A stretch of DNA of 64,000 nt, taken from positions 103,633-167,632 of the forward strand of contig JANSXZ010000007.1 of NCBI GenBank assembly GCA_024742705.1. The letters are read 5' to 3'. Positions 1 through 10,081 of the stretch are shown in pieces. The position numbers and the translations under genes are program-made. Each line of letters starts with the position of its first letter. Position 1 is the first letter of the stretch. The notes below the pieces were generated by a model that worked only from the letters and a program-made list of their open reading frames with translations, did no database searches and was not told the origin of the DNA. Source of the stretch: Paracoccaceae bacterium. Lineage in GTDB: Bacteria; Pseudomonadota; Alphaproteobacteria; Rhodobacterales; Rhodobacteraceae.

Positions 1-1
1 G

Positions 2-433
2 GTGGCGTTGTGCGACATCGCCCTGCAGCCGGCGGGCCGGCTGGTGACACTGGGGGAGATATCCGAACGCCAGCGGATATCGCTGCCCTATCTCGAGCAG
101 TTGTTCGTGAAACTGCGCCGCGCGCGTCTTGTGGAATCGGTGCGCGGGCCGGGCGGCGGATACCGTCTGGCGGCGCCGGCATCCGAGGTGCGGGTGGTCG
201 ATGTGCTTGCTGCCGTCGATGAGCAGGTGAATGCCATGCACAAGGGCGCGGGCGCGTCGGGAGCGGTGTCGGGCAGCCGCGCGCAATCGCTGACCAACCG
301 CCTTTGGGAAGGTCTGAGCGCGCATGTCTATGTGTATCTGCACCAGACGCGGTTGTCGGATGTGATCCGCAACGATCTGGCGCCCTGTCCGGCGGTGCCC
401 AACCTGTTCGCGGTGGTGGATGAAGATGGCTGA
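2..433 (+). CDS. iscR: IscR-like Rrf2-family regulator (5' end outside window)
   Basis: Transcriptional regulator expected to control the SUF iron-sulfur operon that follows. The visible 143 residues align from memory with E. coli IscR from about residue 15: a winged-helix region with ISERQRISLPYLEQLF and the wing RGPGGGY. The true start lies before the window, so the GTG at 2 is only the first visible codon. The stretch that normally holds the three cluster-binding cysteines (about visible residues 78-96) contains none; the only cysteines seen are near each end (visible positions 4 and 128). Loss of the classical triad is known for the Rhodobacter sphaeroides protein, which binds a cluster differently. 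The next gene is a cysteine desulfurase about 80 bases on, consistent with local autoregulation of the operon. Confidence 0.9.
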   Translation: MALCDIALQPAGRLVTLGEISERQRISLPYLEQLFVKLRRARLVESVRGPGGGYRLAAPASEVRVVDVLAAVDEQVNAMHKGAGASGAVSGSRAQSLTNRLWEGLSAHVYVYLHQTRLSDVIRNDLAPCPAVPNLFAVVDEDG

Positions 434-440
434 TGCAAGG

Positions 441-503
441 CGGGGGGCGCTGCCCCCGTCCGCCGATGGCGGACTCCCCCGGAGTTTATCCGGCAAGATG
501 AAG
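441..503 (+). repeat. Intergenic double-hairpin repeat, copy A
   Basis: Two adjacent perfect stems: GGGGGC/GCCCCC (443-448 with 452-457) and GTCCGCC/GGCGGAC (458-464 with 468-474). They are followed by a tail CCCCGGAGTTTATCCGGCAA ending in GATGAAG. Related tails occur at 8031-8057 and, inverted, at 23641-23674. The hairpins could attenuate transcription between iscR and the desulfurase gene. I recall similar elements in many Rhodobacterales intergenic spaces, but the copy number cannot be checked here. Confidence 0.6.
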
Positions 504-514
504 CGGGCGGTTTG

Positions 515-1555
515 ATGCGCGTCTATCTCGATCACAATGCGACGACGCCGCTGCGGGCCGAAGCGCGCGCGGCGATGGTGGCTGCGATGGACGTGGTGGG
601 CAACCCGTCGAGCGTGCATGCCGAGGGCCGGGCGGCCAAGGCGTTGATCGAGCGCGCCCGCGCGCAGGTTACGGCGGCGCTGGGGGCGGACGGGGCGGAT
701 GTTGTCTTTACCTCGGGGGCGACCGAAGCGGCGGCAATGGCCTGTGCGGGGCGCGACCTTTGCGGCAGCGCGGTGGAGCACGAGGCGATTCTGGCCTGGG
801 TGACGGAAGCCGGCACGGTCGATGCAAGCGGCAGGGTGGCGCCCGGAACGCCGGCGCGCTGGGTCTTGCAGGTGGCGAATTCGGAAACCGGGGTGGTGCA
901 GGAACTGCCGCCGGGCATCGCGGTGACGGATGCGACGCAGGCCTTTGGCAAACTGCCCTTTGCCTTCAACTGGAGTGGCGCCGAAATGGCGATGGTGTCG
1001 GCGCACAAGCTGGGTGGTCCCAAGGGCATCGGCGCGCTGGTGGTGCGGCGCGGCACCGAGTTGGCGGCACGCATCCGGGGCGGCGGCCAGGAGATGGGGC
1101 GGCGCTCGGGCACGGAGAACGTGATCGGGATTGCCGGTTTCGGTGCGGCGGCGCAGGCGGCGGCGTGCGATCTTGCGGATGGGGTGTGGGATCGGGTTGC
1201 GGAACTTAGAAATATTCTAGATAGCGCTCTTGAGGCTGGCACAAACAAGACTATTTTTGTCGGGAAAGGCGCGGCGCGCTTGCCGAACACGACCTGCTTT
1301 GCCACGCCCGGCTGGAAGGCCGAGACGCAGGTGATGCAGATGGACCTTGCCGGTTATGCGATCAGCGCCGGTTCGGCCTGTTCGAGCGGCAAGGTGCGCG
1401 CCAGCCGCGTGTTGCGCGCGATGGGATATGACGCGGAAACGGCGGCGGGCGCGGTGCGCGTGTCGCTGGGGCCGGAGACGACAGAGGCGGATGTGCTGGG
1501 GTTTGCGGACGCCTGGTTGACGAAGGAACAAAAGTATCGCGCCCGCGCGGCGTGA
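515..1555 (+). CDS. Cysteine desulfurase, IscS/NifS type
   Basis: PLP-dependent enzyme that removes sulfur from cysteine as a protein-bound persulfide for Fe-S cluster or thionucleoside synthesis. The N-terminus has the class V signature YLDHNATTPL, the PLP lysine lies in SAHKLGGPKG, and the persulfide cysteine lies in the extended loop GSACSSGK, typical of the NifS/IscS group rather than SufS. The 346-residue product is a little shorter than usual. I chose the ATG at 515; the in-frame TTG three bases earlier is less likely. It lies between iscR and sufB, so the operon carries two desulfurases (SufS is encoded at 6775-7995). The division of labour between them is not visible. Confidence 0.93.
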   Translation: MRVYLDHNATTPLRAEARAAMVAAMDVVGNPSSVHAEGRAAKALIERARAQVTAALGADGADVVFTSGATEAAAMACAGRDLCGSAVEHEAILAWVTEAGTVDASGRVAPGTPARWVLQVANSETGVVQELPPGIAVTDATQAFGKLPFAFNWSGAEMAMVSAHKLGGPKGIGALVVRRGTELAARIRGGGQEMGRRSGTENVIGIAGFGAAAQAAACDLADGVWDRVAELRNILDSALEAGTNKTIFVGKGAARLPNTTCFATPGWKAETQVMQMDLAGYAISAGSACSSGKVRASRVLRAMGYDAETAAGAVRVSLGPETTEADVLGFADAWLTKEQKYRARAA

Positions 1556-1573
1556 AGTGCAGGAGAACCGAAC

Positions 1574-3112
1574 ATGACAGCCCTTGAAGAGAGCATTGCG
1601 CCGGCGCCGCAGGTGAAGGACGGAGTGGATCAGGAGACGGTCGACGCGGTCCGTGAGGTTGGCGGGGCCTACAAGTATGGATGGTCCACCGACATCGAGA
1701 TGGAATATGCGCCCAAGGGCCTGAATGAGGATATTGTCCGGCTGATCTCGAAGAAGAACGAAGAACCGCAGTGGATGACCGATTGGCGCATCGAAGCCTA
1801 TCGGCGGTGGCTGGAAAAGACCGAGCCGGATTGGGCGATGGTGGATTATCCGCAGATCGATTTTCAGGATCAGTATTATTATGCCCGGCCGAAATCGATG
1901 GAGGTCAAGCCCAAGTCTCTGGACGAGGTCGATCCCAAACTGCTGGCGACCTATGAGAAGCTGGGCATTCCGTTGAAGGAACAGATGATCCTGGCCGGGG
2001 TCGAGGGGGCGGAATCGGCGCCGGCGGAGGGCCGCAAGGTGGCGGTCGACGCGGTGTTCGATTCGGTTTCCGTGGGCACGACGTTTCAGGCCGAGCTGAA
2101 GAAGGCGGGGGTGATCTTCTGTTCGATCAGCGAGGCGGTGCGCGAGCATCCCGAACTGGTTCGCAAGTATCTCGGTACCGTCGTTCCGGTGAGCGACAAT
2201 TATTATGCCACGCTGAATTCGGCCGTGTTTTCGGACGGATCGTTTGTCTATGTTCCGCCGGGCGTGCGCTGCCCGATGGAGCTGAGCACATATTTCCGCA
2301 TCAACGCGGAAAACACCGGCCAGTTCGAGCGCACGCTGATCATCGCCGACAAGGGCAGCTATGTCAGCTATCTCGAAGGCTGTACGGCGCCGCAGCGCGA
2401 TATCAGCCAGCTGCACGCCGCGGTGGTCGAGATCATCATCGAGGAAGACGCCGAGGTGAAGTATTCGACGGTCCAGAACTGGTATCCCGGCGATGAGAAC
2501 GGCAAGGGCGGCATCTACAACTTCGTCACCAAGCGCGCGGATTGTCGTGGCGACCGGGCCAAGGTGATGTGGACGCAGGTGGAAACCGGATCGGCGGTCA
2601 CCTGGAAGTACCCGTCGTGCATCCTGCGCGGCGATGACAGCCAGGGCGAGTTCTATTCGATCGCCATCGCCAACAACATGCAGCAGGCCGATACCGGTAC
2701 CAAGATGATCCACCTGGGCAAGCGTACGAAATCGCGTATCGTGTCCAAGGGCATCAGCGCCGGCAAGGCGCAGAACACCTATCGCGGCCTGGTGTCGATG
2801 CACCCCAAGGCGCGGGATTCGCGCAACTATACCCAATGCGACAGTCTGCTGATCGGCGATCGTTGCGGCGCGCATACGGTGCCCTACATCGAGGTCAAGA
2901 ACAACTCGAGCAGGGTCGAGCACGAGGCGACCACATCCAAGGTGGATGACGATCAGCTGTTCTATTGCCGTTCGCGCGGGATGGACGAGGAAGAGGCGGT
3001 GGCGCTGGTGGTGAATGGCTTCTGCAAGGACGTTTTGCAGGCTTTGCCGATGGAATTCGCGATGGAGGCACAGCAACTGGTGGCGATTTCGCTGGAAGGA
3101 TCGGTGGGGTGA
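1574..3112 (+). CDS. sufB: Fe-S cluster assembly scaffold SufB
   Basis: Core scaffold subunit of the SufBC2D complex in the cytoplasm, on which sulfide and iron are assembled into clusters. The 512-residue product matches the full-length family. It has the SufB/SufD beta-helix core, for example [20 protein letters not shown] and [12 protein letters not shown], and the conserved C-terminal end around [20 protein letters not shown]. The ATG at 1574 follows an AGGAGA ribosome binding site. The gene overlaps the next small gene by four bases (GTGA) and shares the operon with sufC, sufD and sufS. Confidence 0.97.
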   Translation: MTALEESIAPAPQVKDGVDQETVDAVREVGGAYKYGWSTDIEMEYAPKGLNEDIVRLISKKNEEPQWMTDWRIEAYRRWLEKTEPDWAMVDYPQIDFQDQYYYARPKSMEVKPKSLDEVDPKLLATYEKLGIPLKEQMILAGVEGAESAPAEGRKVAVDAVFDSVSVGTTFQAELKKAGVIFCSISEAVREHPELVRKYLGTVVPVSDNYYATLNSAVFSDGSFVYVPPGVRCPMELSTYFRINAENTGQFERTLIIADKGSYVSYLEGCTAPQRDISQLHAAVVEIIIEEDAEVKYSTVQNWYPGDENGKGGIYNFVTKRADCRGDRAKVMWTQVETGSAVTWKYPSCILRGDDSQGEFYSIAIANNMQQADTGTKMIHLGKRTKSRIVSKGISAGKAQNTYRGLVSMHPKARDSRNYTQCDSLLIGDRCGAHTVPYIEVKNNSSRVEHEATTSKVDDDQLFYCRSRGMDEEEAVALVVNGFCKDVLQALPMEFAMEAQQLVAISLEGSVG

Positions 3113-3339
3113 CGTTTGCCGAACTGGCGCGTGAACTTGGGCGGATGTGGGGCGCGGCGCCCGCGACCGACAAGACCGTTCAGGTGCATCTGTTCGGCAT
3201 CCGTCACGCCAGGGATCTGCAGGGGTACACCTTGCGGGAATGCTGCGATCTGGCCGAAGCGGCGGGCCGCCCCAAGAGCATGGGCCAGGAGATACACAAG
3301 ATGATCAAGCTGTCGAAATTCGTGAAGGAAGCGCCATGA
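3109..3339 (+). CDS. Small conserved-looking SUF-operon protein, unknown function
   Basis: Predicted 76-residue soluble protein that I do not recognise as a named family. The GTG start at 3109 overlaps the sufB stop in a GTGA junction and the stop overlaps the next start in ATGA, so translation is probably coupled on both sides. The sequence looks helical, with basic patches and a CC pair ([12 protein letters not shown]). No signal peptide or membrane segment is visible. Placement inside the SUF operon suggests an accessory role in cluster assembly or iron supply, but that is inference from position only. Confidence 0.72.
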   Translation: MTFAELARELGRMWGAAPATDKTVQVHLFGIRHARDLQGYTLRECCDLAEAAGRPKSMGQEIHKMIKLSKFVKEAP

Positions 3340-3647
3340 TCGTGACCACGACGCCTTCTGTCGAAGGCTATCAGATCACCGACTACAAGGGCATCGTCGT
3401 GGGCGAGGCGATTTTGGGCGCGAACGTGATCCGCGATGTCTTTGCCGGCATCACCGATATTCTGGGCGGCCGCTCGGGCGCCTACGAAGAGGAACTGGCC
3501 AAGGCGCGGGAAACCGCGCTTGCCGAAATGGAAGACCGGGCGCGTGACGCGGGTGCGAATGCGGTCGTCGGGGTCGATCTCGACTATGAAGTGATCAACA
3601 ACATGCTGATGGTCAGCGCTTCGGGCACGGCCGTCATAATGGGTTAA
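3336..3647 (+). CDS. YbjQ/UPF0145 family protein
   Basis: The 103-residue product has the family pattern: an N-terminal strand region with [20 protein letters not shown], a middle helix rich in Glu/Ala ([18 protein letters not shown]), then [18 protein letters not shown]0145 members are thought to form pentameric rings and bind metals or small ligands, but their function is unsettled. The start ATG overlaps the previous stop (ATGA), so it is co-translated with the SUF genes. A role in metal or thiol homeostasis next to Fe-S assembly is plausible, not shown. Confidence 0.88.
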   Translation: MIVTTTPSVEGYQITDYKGIVVGEAILGANVIRDVFAGITDILGGRSGAYEEELAKARETALAEMEDRARDAGANAVVGVDLDYEVINNMLMVSASGTAVIMG

Positions 3648-3673
3648 GGGCGCGGTCGCGCAGAGGGAAGAAA

Positions 3674-4428
<755 letters not shown>

Positions 4429-4429
<1 letters not shown>

Positions 4430-5709
4430 TGGCGCTTGCGCAACTGAAGCAGGACGCGACCGATGCCCGCCTCGCGGCGCTGTCCATGCCCGAAGGCGGC
4501 TGGAGCGCGGCGGCCCGCCGCGACGCGCTGGGCCGGTTGCGGGCGATGGGTCTGCCGGGGCGTCGCGACGAGTATTGGCGCTTTACCCGTCCCGACACGC
4601 TGAATCAGCCGGCGCCGCCGCCGGCCGCGGTTCTCGACCATGGCGAGGCGCCGGTCTTCGATGCGGTCGACCGCCTGAAGATCGTCTTTGTCGATGGTGT
4701 TTTCGATGCCGCGGCTTCGGACGATCTGAGCCTTGAGGGCGTCACCATCGAACGCCTTGCCGAGGCGCGCGGCGATATCCACTGGGCGCGCGATCTGTAT
4801 GGGACGCTCGAGGCGCGCGGCCAGGATCCGGTGCAACGGCCCTTCGCGGCGCTGAACACAGCTTTTGCCACCGATGGGCTGCTGGTGCATGTGCATGGCA
4901 CACCCTCGCGCCCGATCAGCCTGATCTACCGGCATGCGGATACCGGATCGGATGCCATCCTGCACCATGTCCTGCGCGTCGACAGCGGTGCATCGGTGAC
5001 GGTGCTGGAAAACGGGCCGGCGGCGGCGCGGTTCAACAAGTGCATGGAAATCGATCTGGCCGATGGCGCGACACTGCATCACGTGCGCGCACAGGGGCGC
5101 GACCACGAACGGCGCGCGGTGACACATCTGTTTGCGCGCCTCGGCAGCGAATCGGTGTTCAAATCGTTCACGCTCACCGCCAATGGCATGCTGACGCGCA
5201 ACGAAGCGGTGATCGAATTCACCGGCGACGATGCGGTGGCGCATGTGGCCGGGGCCTGCGTGGGCGATGGCGATTTTCACCACGACGACACGGTGTTCGT
5301 TACCCATGACGCGGTGAATTGCGAAAGCCGGCAGGTGTTCAAGAAGGTGCTGCGCAACGGTGCGACCGGCGTGTTCCAGGGCAAGATTCTTGTGAAGGCG
5401 GGCGCGCAGAAGACCGACGGCTATCAGATCAGCCAGTCGCTGCTTCTGGACGGCGACAGCCAGTTTCTGGCCAAGCCCGAGCTTGAGATCTATGCCGATG
5501 ATGTTGCCTGTTCGCACGGGTCGACTTCGGGCGCGATCGACGAGGAGGCATTGTTTTACCTGCGCTCGCGCGGGGTGCCTTCGGGTCCGGCGACGGACCT
5601 TCTGACGCTGGCGTTCCTGGCCGAAGCAGTGGACGAGATCGAGGACGAGACGCTGGCGGCGGAAATCGCGGGCCGTCTCGAAGCCTGGCTGGAGCGGCGT
5701 CGCGGCTGA
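4429..5709 (+). CDS. sufD: Fe-S assembly protein SufD
   Basis: Partner of SufB in the SufBC2D scaffold; helps iron entry and holds the complex together. The 426-residue product has the family's divergent helical N-terminus (GLPGRRDEYWRFTRPDTL, the Trp-Arg patch seen in SufD) and the C-terminal beta-helix with QISQSLLLDG, then DDVACSHGSTSGAIDEEALF and LRSRGVP, the segment that contacts SufC. It is coupled to sufC upstream and to the YIP1-like gene downstream by one-base overlaps. Confidence 0.96.
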
Positions 5710-6194
5710 TGTCGGTGACAAGGGATATATCGGCCACCTACCGGGGGCCGGGCAAGGTTGTGCGGCGGCTTCTCGAGATGGGCCCGCGCGAGGACCGGGC
5801 GCTGGCCTTTGTCATGGGGGCCTGCGGTATCGTGTTCGTGGCGCAGATGCCCCGGCTTGCGCGTGAGGCGCATCTGAGCGGCCAGGAACTGAACATGCTG
5901 ATGGGCGGCACATTGATGGCCTGGCTGATGATAGCGCCGCTGCTGTTTTACCTGATCGCGGCGCTGTCGCATATGGTGGCACGGCTTCTGGGCGGCAAGG
6001 GATCGTTCTATGCGGCGCGCATCGCGCTGTTCTGGTCGCTTCTGGCATCGTCGCCGCTGATCCTGCTGCACGGCCTGGTGGCGGGGTTTGTCGGACCCGG
6101 CCCCGCGATGCAGCTGGTGGGGTTCTTGTGGTTTGCGGTCTTCATCTGGTTCTGGGCCGCCGGTCTGCGTCAGGCCGAAAGGGCACCGACATGA
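5709..6194 (+). CDS. YIP1-family membrane protein (first copy)
   Basis: A 161-residue inner-membrane protein with three to four hydrophobic segments: around FVMGACGIVFVAQM, LMAWLMIAPLLFYLIAALS, FWSLLASSPLILLHGLVAGF and QLVGFLWFAVFIWFW. The pattern fits the YIP1 family, known in bacteria mainly from sequence. It overlaps sufD by one base and the next membrane-protein gene by four, so it belongs to the SUF transcript. Two such genes side by side between sufD and sufS suggest a heteromeric partner pair. No catalytic motif is visible. Confidence 0.8.
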   Translation: MSVTRDISATYRGPGKVVRRLLEMGPREDRALAFVMGACGIVFVAQMPRLAREAHLSGQELNMLMGGTLMAWLMIAPLLFYLIAALSHMVARLLGGKGSFYAARIALFWSLLASSPLILLHGLVAGFVGPGPAMQLVGFLWFAVFIWFWAAGLRQAERAPT

Positions 6195-6769
6195 ATTTTG
6201 CAAGTTTTCAGGCGCTTGTGATCCAGTCTGTCCGCGATCCCGCGGCGGCGGCGCGGTTCCTTCTGGCGCTGGACCTGCCGCGGCAGACGCTTTGGATGGC
6301 TCTGACGCTGGTGGCGGTTCTGAACACGCTGATGTTCTCGCTGTCCAACCTGGTCACGCCCACCACATCGCCGATTCCGGGTATCTTCGACACGCCGATT
6401 GTTTACCTCGGGTTCGTGCTGGGCGGGCTGGTTCTGGTGGTTCTGTCGCTGTTCTGGACAGGGCGGGCGCTGGGCGGGGTTGGCCGTCTGGAGGACATCC
6501 TGGTGCTGGTGGTCTGGTTGCAGGGGCTGCGCGTGCTGGTGCAGGCGCTGGTGATCTTGCTGATGGTCACCTTTCCCTTGCTGTCGGCGCTTGTGGTTCT
6601 GGCCGCCGGGGTGATCGGATTGTGGATCCTGGCGCATTTCGTGGATCAGGCGCATCGGTTCGGATCGCTGGCGCGGTCGGCCGGGGTGCTGATCGCGGGG
6701 TTCCTGGCGATGGTGCTGGGGCTATCGTTGTTTCTGTCCCTGATCGGGGCACGCGTGATTGGAGTCTGA
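6191..6769 (+). CDS. YIP1-family membrane protein (second copy)
   Basis: A 192-residue membrane protein with about five hydrophobic segments, including TLWMALTLVAVLNTLMFSL, VYLGFVLGGLVLVVLSLFW and SALVVLAAGVIGLWILAHFV. I chose the ATG at 6191, which overlaps the previous stop (ATGA), over earlier in-frame codons inside the first copy. The soluble N-terminus and the helix order match YIP1-type proteins. It precedes sufS by five bases. The function within an Fe-S operon is unknown. Confidence 0.8.
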   Translation: MNFASFQALVIQSVRDPAAAARFLLALDLPRQTLWMALTLVAVLNTLMFSLSNLVTPTTSPIPGIFDTPIVYLGFVLGGLVLVVLSLFWTGRALGGVGRLEDILVLVVWLQGLRVLVQALVILLMVTFPLLSALVVLAAGVIGLWILAHFVDQAHRFGSLARSAGVLIAGFLAMVLGLSLFLSLIGARVIGV

Positions 6770-6774
6770 AGCTT

Positions 6775-7995
6775 TTGTACGATGTCGAAGCGATACGCCG
6801 GGACTTTCCCATTCTGGCCCGAGAGGTGAATGGCAAGCCGCTGGTTTACCTGGATAATGGCGCATCCGCGCAAAAACCGCAGGTGGTGATCGATGCGGTC
6901 ACCCGCGCCTATGCCGAGGAGTATTCCAACGTCCACCGCGGCCTGCACTACCTGAGCAACCTGGCCACCGAAAAATATGAAAGCGTGCGAGGTACGGTGG
7001 CGCGGTTTCTGAATGCCGGTGACGAAGACCGGATCGTGCTGAACTCTGGCACCACCGAAGGCATCAACCTGATCGCCTATGGCTGGGCGATGCCGCGCAT
7101 GCAGGCGGGTGACGAGATCGTGCTGAGCGTCATGGAGCATCACGCGAACATCGTGCCCTGGCATTTCCTGCGCGAGCGTCAGGGCGTGGTTCTGAAATGG
7201 GTCGAGACCGACGCGAAGGGCGATCTGGATCCGCAGGCGGTGATCGATGCGATTACCCCGCGCACCAGGCTGGTGGCGATCACCCAGCTTTCGAACGTTC
7301 TGGGCACGAAGGTCGATGTGAAGGCCATCGCCGCGGCGGCGCATGAGCATGGCGTGCCGGTCCTTGTGGATGGCAGCCAGGCGGCGGTGCACATGCCTGT
7401 GGACGTGCGCGATCTGGATTGCGATTTCTACGCGATAACAGGCCACAAGCTGTATGGCCCGTCGGGTTCGGGCGCGATCTACATCAAACCCGAGCGCATG
7501 GCCGAGATGCGCCCCTTCATCGGCGGCGGCGACATGATCCGCGAGGTCACCCGCGACACCGTCAGCTACAACGACCCACCGATGAAGTTCGAGGCGGGCA
7601 CACCGGGTATCGTGCAGACCATCGGGCTGGGGGTCGCTCTGGATTACATGATGGCCCTGGGGCTGGACCGCATCGCGGCCCATGAGGACCGGTTGCGTGA
7701 CTATGCGCGCGACCGGCTGAGCAACCTGAACTGGTTGCAGGTGCAGGGCCATTCGGCCGACAAGGCGGCGATATTCAGCTTTACGCTGGACGGGGCGGCA
7801 CATGCGCATGACATTTCCACGATCCTCGACAAGAAGGGTGTGGCGGTGCGCGCGGGCCAGCATTGCGCCGGGCCCCTGATGGAGCATCTCGGGGTGTCGG
7901 CGACCTGCCGGGCGTCGTTCGGGCTGTACAATACCGAGGCCGAGGTCGACACGCTGATCGAGGCGCTTGAATTGGCGCATGAGCTTTTCGCCTGA
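6775..7995 (+). CDS. sufS: Cysteine desulfurase SufS
   Basis: Group II cysteine desulfurase that supplies sulfur to SufBC2D. Motifs: the PLP lysine in ITGHKLYGPSGSG, the conserved HHANIVPW active-site strand, and the persulfide cysteine in RAGQHCAGPL, the short-loop arrangement that separates SufS from IscS. The TTG at 6775 gives MYDVEAIRRDFPIL and 406 residues, the usual family length; no ATG lies nearby. No sufE gene is seen in the window. It closes the operon and is followed by a GC-rich hairpin repeat. Confidence 0.95.
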   Translation: MYDVEAIRRDFPILAREVNGKPLVYLDNGASAQKPQVVIDAVTRAYAEEYSNVHRGLHYLSNLATEKYESVRGTVARFLNAGDEDRIVLNSGTTEGINLIAYGWAMPRMQAGDEIVLSVMEHHANIVPWHFLRERQGVVLKWVETDAKGDLDPQAVIDAITPRTRLVAITQLSNVLGTKVDVKAIAAAAHEHGVPVLVDGSQAAVHMPVDVRDLDCDFYAITGHKLYGPSGSGAIYIKPERMAEMRPFIGGGDMIREVTRDTVSYNDPPMKFEAGTPGIVQTIGLGVALDYMMALGLDRIAAHEDRLRDYARDRLSNLNWLQVQGHSADKAAIFSFTLDGAAHAHDISTILDKKGVAVRAGQHCAGPLMEHLGVSATCRASFGLYNTEAEVDTLIEALELAHELFA

Positions 7996-8006
7996 GACGC
8001 GCCGCG

Positions 8007-8057
8007 CCGGGGGGCCAGCCCCCCGGACCCCCCGGGATATTTGGCGCGAAAGGAAGG
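8007..8057 (+). repeat. Intergenic hairpin repeat, copy B (possible suf terminator)
   Basis: A near-perfect stem CCGGGGGGC/GCCCCCCGG (8007-8015 with 8018-8026), then CCCCCCGGGATATTTGGCGC and GAAAGGAAGG. The tail resembles copy A and, more closely, the inverted copy at 23641-23674. It lies directly after sufS and could act as its terminator, although it has no long T-run. Confidence 0.6.
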
Positions 8058-8127
8058 TGAGGGCATGGTTGCGCCGCCATTGCCGGGCGGCTAGACCATC
8101 GCGAGCCTTTTCCCGGAGACCCCGCCA

Positions 8128-8874
8128 ATGACCAGCCCAACGCCGCAGCCCGCCTTTGTACTGGTGCGTCCGCAGATGGGCGAGAACATCGGCGCGGCGG
8201 CGCGGGGCATGTGGAACTTCGGGCTTGACCGGATGCGGGTTGTGGCGCCGCGGGATGGCTGGCCGAATCCATCGGCGGTGGCGATGGCATCGGGGGCGGG
8301 GCGGGTTCTGGACGAAGCGCAATTGTTCGGCGATCTGGATGCGGCGGTGGCCGATTGTGGCTTTGTGATGGCGACGACGGCGCGGCCGCGCGGCCTGACC
8401 AAGCCGGTGTTCAGCCCCGAACGGGCCATGCGCGAGGCGGCGGACCGGATCGCGGCGGGCCAGCGGGTTGCCGTGCTGTTCGGGCCCGAGCGCGCGGGCC
8501 TGGAAAACGACGATATCGCGCGCGCCAATGCCATTGTGTCGGTGCCGGTGAACCCGGCGTTTGCCTCGCTGAATCTGGCGCAGTGCGTTTTGCTGACCGG
8601 GTACGAGTGGCGCAGGCAGACCGCCGAGGTGGCGCATGAGACCATGGAGATGGCGCGGACGGATTGGGCCGAGGCTCTGGAAATCCAGCGGCTTGCGGGG
8701 CACTATGAGGAACGCCTGGAAGAGGCCGGGTTCTTCTTTCCCGATGCCAAGGCGGCCAGCATGAAGTTGCACCTGCGCAATTTGTGGAGCCGGATGCCGT
8801 TGACGCGGGCGGATGTGCAGATGCTGCACGGGATCATGCGGCAGATGGTCCGGTGGAAAGAGCGCGGGCGGTAA
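8128..8874 (+). CDS. trmJ: tRNA (cytidine/uridine-2'-O)-methyltransferase TrmJ
   Basis: SPOUT-class RNA methyltransferase expected to 2'-O-methylate position 32 in the anticodon loop of several tRNAs. The 248-residue product begins FVLVRPQMGENIGAAARGM, the SpoU motif 1, has motif 2 as VAVLFGPERAGLENDDIA and motif 3 as VPVNPAFASLNLAQ, where the S-adenosylmethionine knot forms. The C-terminal extension FFFPDAKAASMKLHLRNLW is typical of TrmJ. It stands alone between the suf operon and ctaA. Confidence 0.92.
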   Translation: MTSPTPQPAFVLVRPQMGENIGAAARGMWNFGLDRMRVVAPRDGWPNPSAVAMASGAGRVLDEAQLFGDLDAAVADCGFVMATTARPRGLTKPVFSPERAMREAADRIAAGQRVAVLFGPERAGLENDDIARANAIVSVPVNPAFASLNLAQCVLLTGYEWRRQTAEVAHETMEMARTDWAEALEIQRLAGHYEERLEEAGFFFPDAKAASMKLHLRNLWSRMPLTRADVQMLHGIMRQMVRWKERGR

Positions 8875-8929
8875 GGTTGTGGACGCCGGACCGGGGCGGA
8901 CCTAGGTTCCGGCGCGAACGGAGAATGTG

Positions 8930-10081
8930 ATGAGCGCCAAGAGATCGATTTTCGAAGAGGTATCGGACCCGGCCAAAACGCCATCCGCCCAGCCGGGCGC
9001 GATTGACCGGGGCCGTGGCAAGGGGCGCGCGGCGATGCGCCTGTGGTTGATGTTGTTGTTTGCGCTGGTGGTCGTGATGATCGCCGTCGGCGGTCTGACA
9101 CGGCTGACCGACAGCGGGTTGTCGATCACGGAATGGCGGCCTCTCACGGGGGCGATTCCGCCGTTGAATGCCGCCGATTGGCAAAGCGAATTCGCCAAGT
9201 ACCGCGAGATCGACGAGTTTCGCATTCAGAACCAGTGGATGACGCTTGCCGACTTCAAGGTGATCTATTGGTGGGAGTGGGGCCACCGGCAGTTGGGGCG
9301 GGTGATCGGGCTGGTCTGGGCCCTTGGGTTCGTGTGGTTTGCCTTGCGCCGGCAGATCCCTGCGGGCTGGACTGGGCGTCTGGTGCTTCTGGGCGCTCTG
9401 GGTGGCGCGCAGGGCGCCATCGGCTGGTGGATGGTTGCGTCGGGTGTCACGCAAGGCGAGGGCATGACCGATGTCGCGTCGTACCGGCTGGCCACGCATC
9501 TGGGGCTGGCCTTTGTGATCCTCGGGTTCATCGCCTGGTATGTGTTTCTTCTGGGGCGCAGCGAACGGGACCTGATGCAGGCGCGCCGGATCCGCGAGAA
9601 GCGCCAGTTCGGGCTTGCCACGGGTCTTTTGCATTTCGCCTTCCTTCAGATCCTGATCGGGGCGTTGGTGGCCGGTATCGACGCCGGGCGTAGCTATACC
9701 GACTGGCCCACGATGGGCGGGCAGTGGTTTCCGGCAAGCGCCCTGATCCTCGAACCGGTGTGGCGCAACTTCTTCGAAAGCCCCGGCCTTGTGCAGTTCG
9801 TGCACCGTGTCGTCGGCTATGCGGTGCTGGCGTTTGGTGTTGTCGTCTGGCTGCGCGGCCGGCGCAGCGCACATGCCCGCACGCGGGCGGCCTTTGGTGC
9901 CGCGATGCTGGCATTGCTGGCGCAGGTGGTTCTGGGCATCGTTACCGTGATTTACGGGGCGCCCTGGTACATCGCCATCGCGCATCAGTTCCTGGCGGTG
10001 GTGCTTTGGGTGTTGATCCTGCGCGCGCGGTTCCTGTCGGCCTATCCTGTTTCCACTTCCATCAAGGGAGCCCGCGCATGA
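8930..10081 (+). CDS. ctaA: Heme A synthase CtaA
   Basis: Integral membrane oxygenase that converts heme O to heme A for cytochrome c oxidase. The 383-residue product has a charged cytosolic N-terminus and eight hydrophobic segments. Characteristic stretches are GGLTRLTDSGLSITEWRP, WWEWGHRQLGR with a heme-ligand histidine, the THLGLAF histidine, and FVHRVVGYAVLA plus AIAHQFLAVVLW in the second half. The long form without the paired cysteines of the Bacillus type is usual in alphaproteobacteria. The ATG at 8930 follows GGAGAATGTG. Its stop overlaps the next gene (ATGA). Confidence 0.95.
   Translation: MSAKRSIFEEVSDPAKTPSAQPGAIDRGRGKGRAAMRLWLMLLFALVVVMIAVGGLTRLTDSGLSITEWRPLTGAIPPLNAADWQSEFAKYREIDEFRIQNQWMTLADFKVIYWWEWGHRQLGRVIGLVWALGFVWFALRRQIPAGWTGRLVLLGALGGAQGAIGWWMVASGVTQGEGMTDVASYRLATHLGLAFVILGFIAWYVFLLGRSERDLMQARRIREKRQFGLATGLLHFAFLQILIGALVAGIDAGRSYTDWPTMGGQWFPASALILEPVWRNFFESPGLVQFVHRVVGYAVLAFGVVVWLRGRRSAHARTRAAFGAAMLALLAQVVLGIVTVIYGAPWYIAIAHQFLAVVLWVLILRARFLSAYPVSTSIKGARA

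Noticed and set aside
1217..3076. Long open frame opposite sufB (minus)
   Set aside because: His/Arg/Leu-rich sequence typical of the antisense of a GC-rich gene; sufB is fully supported on plus.
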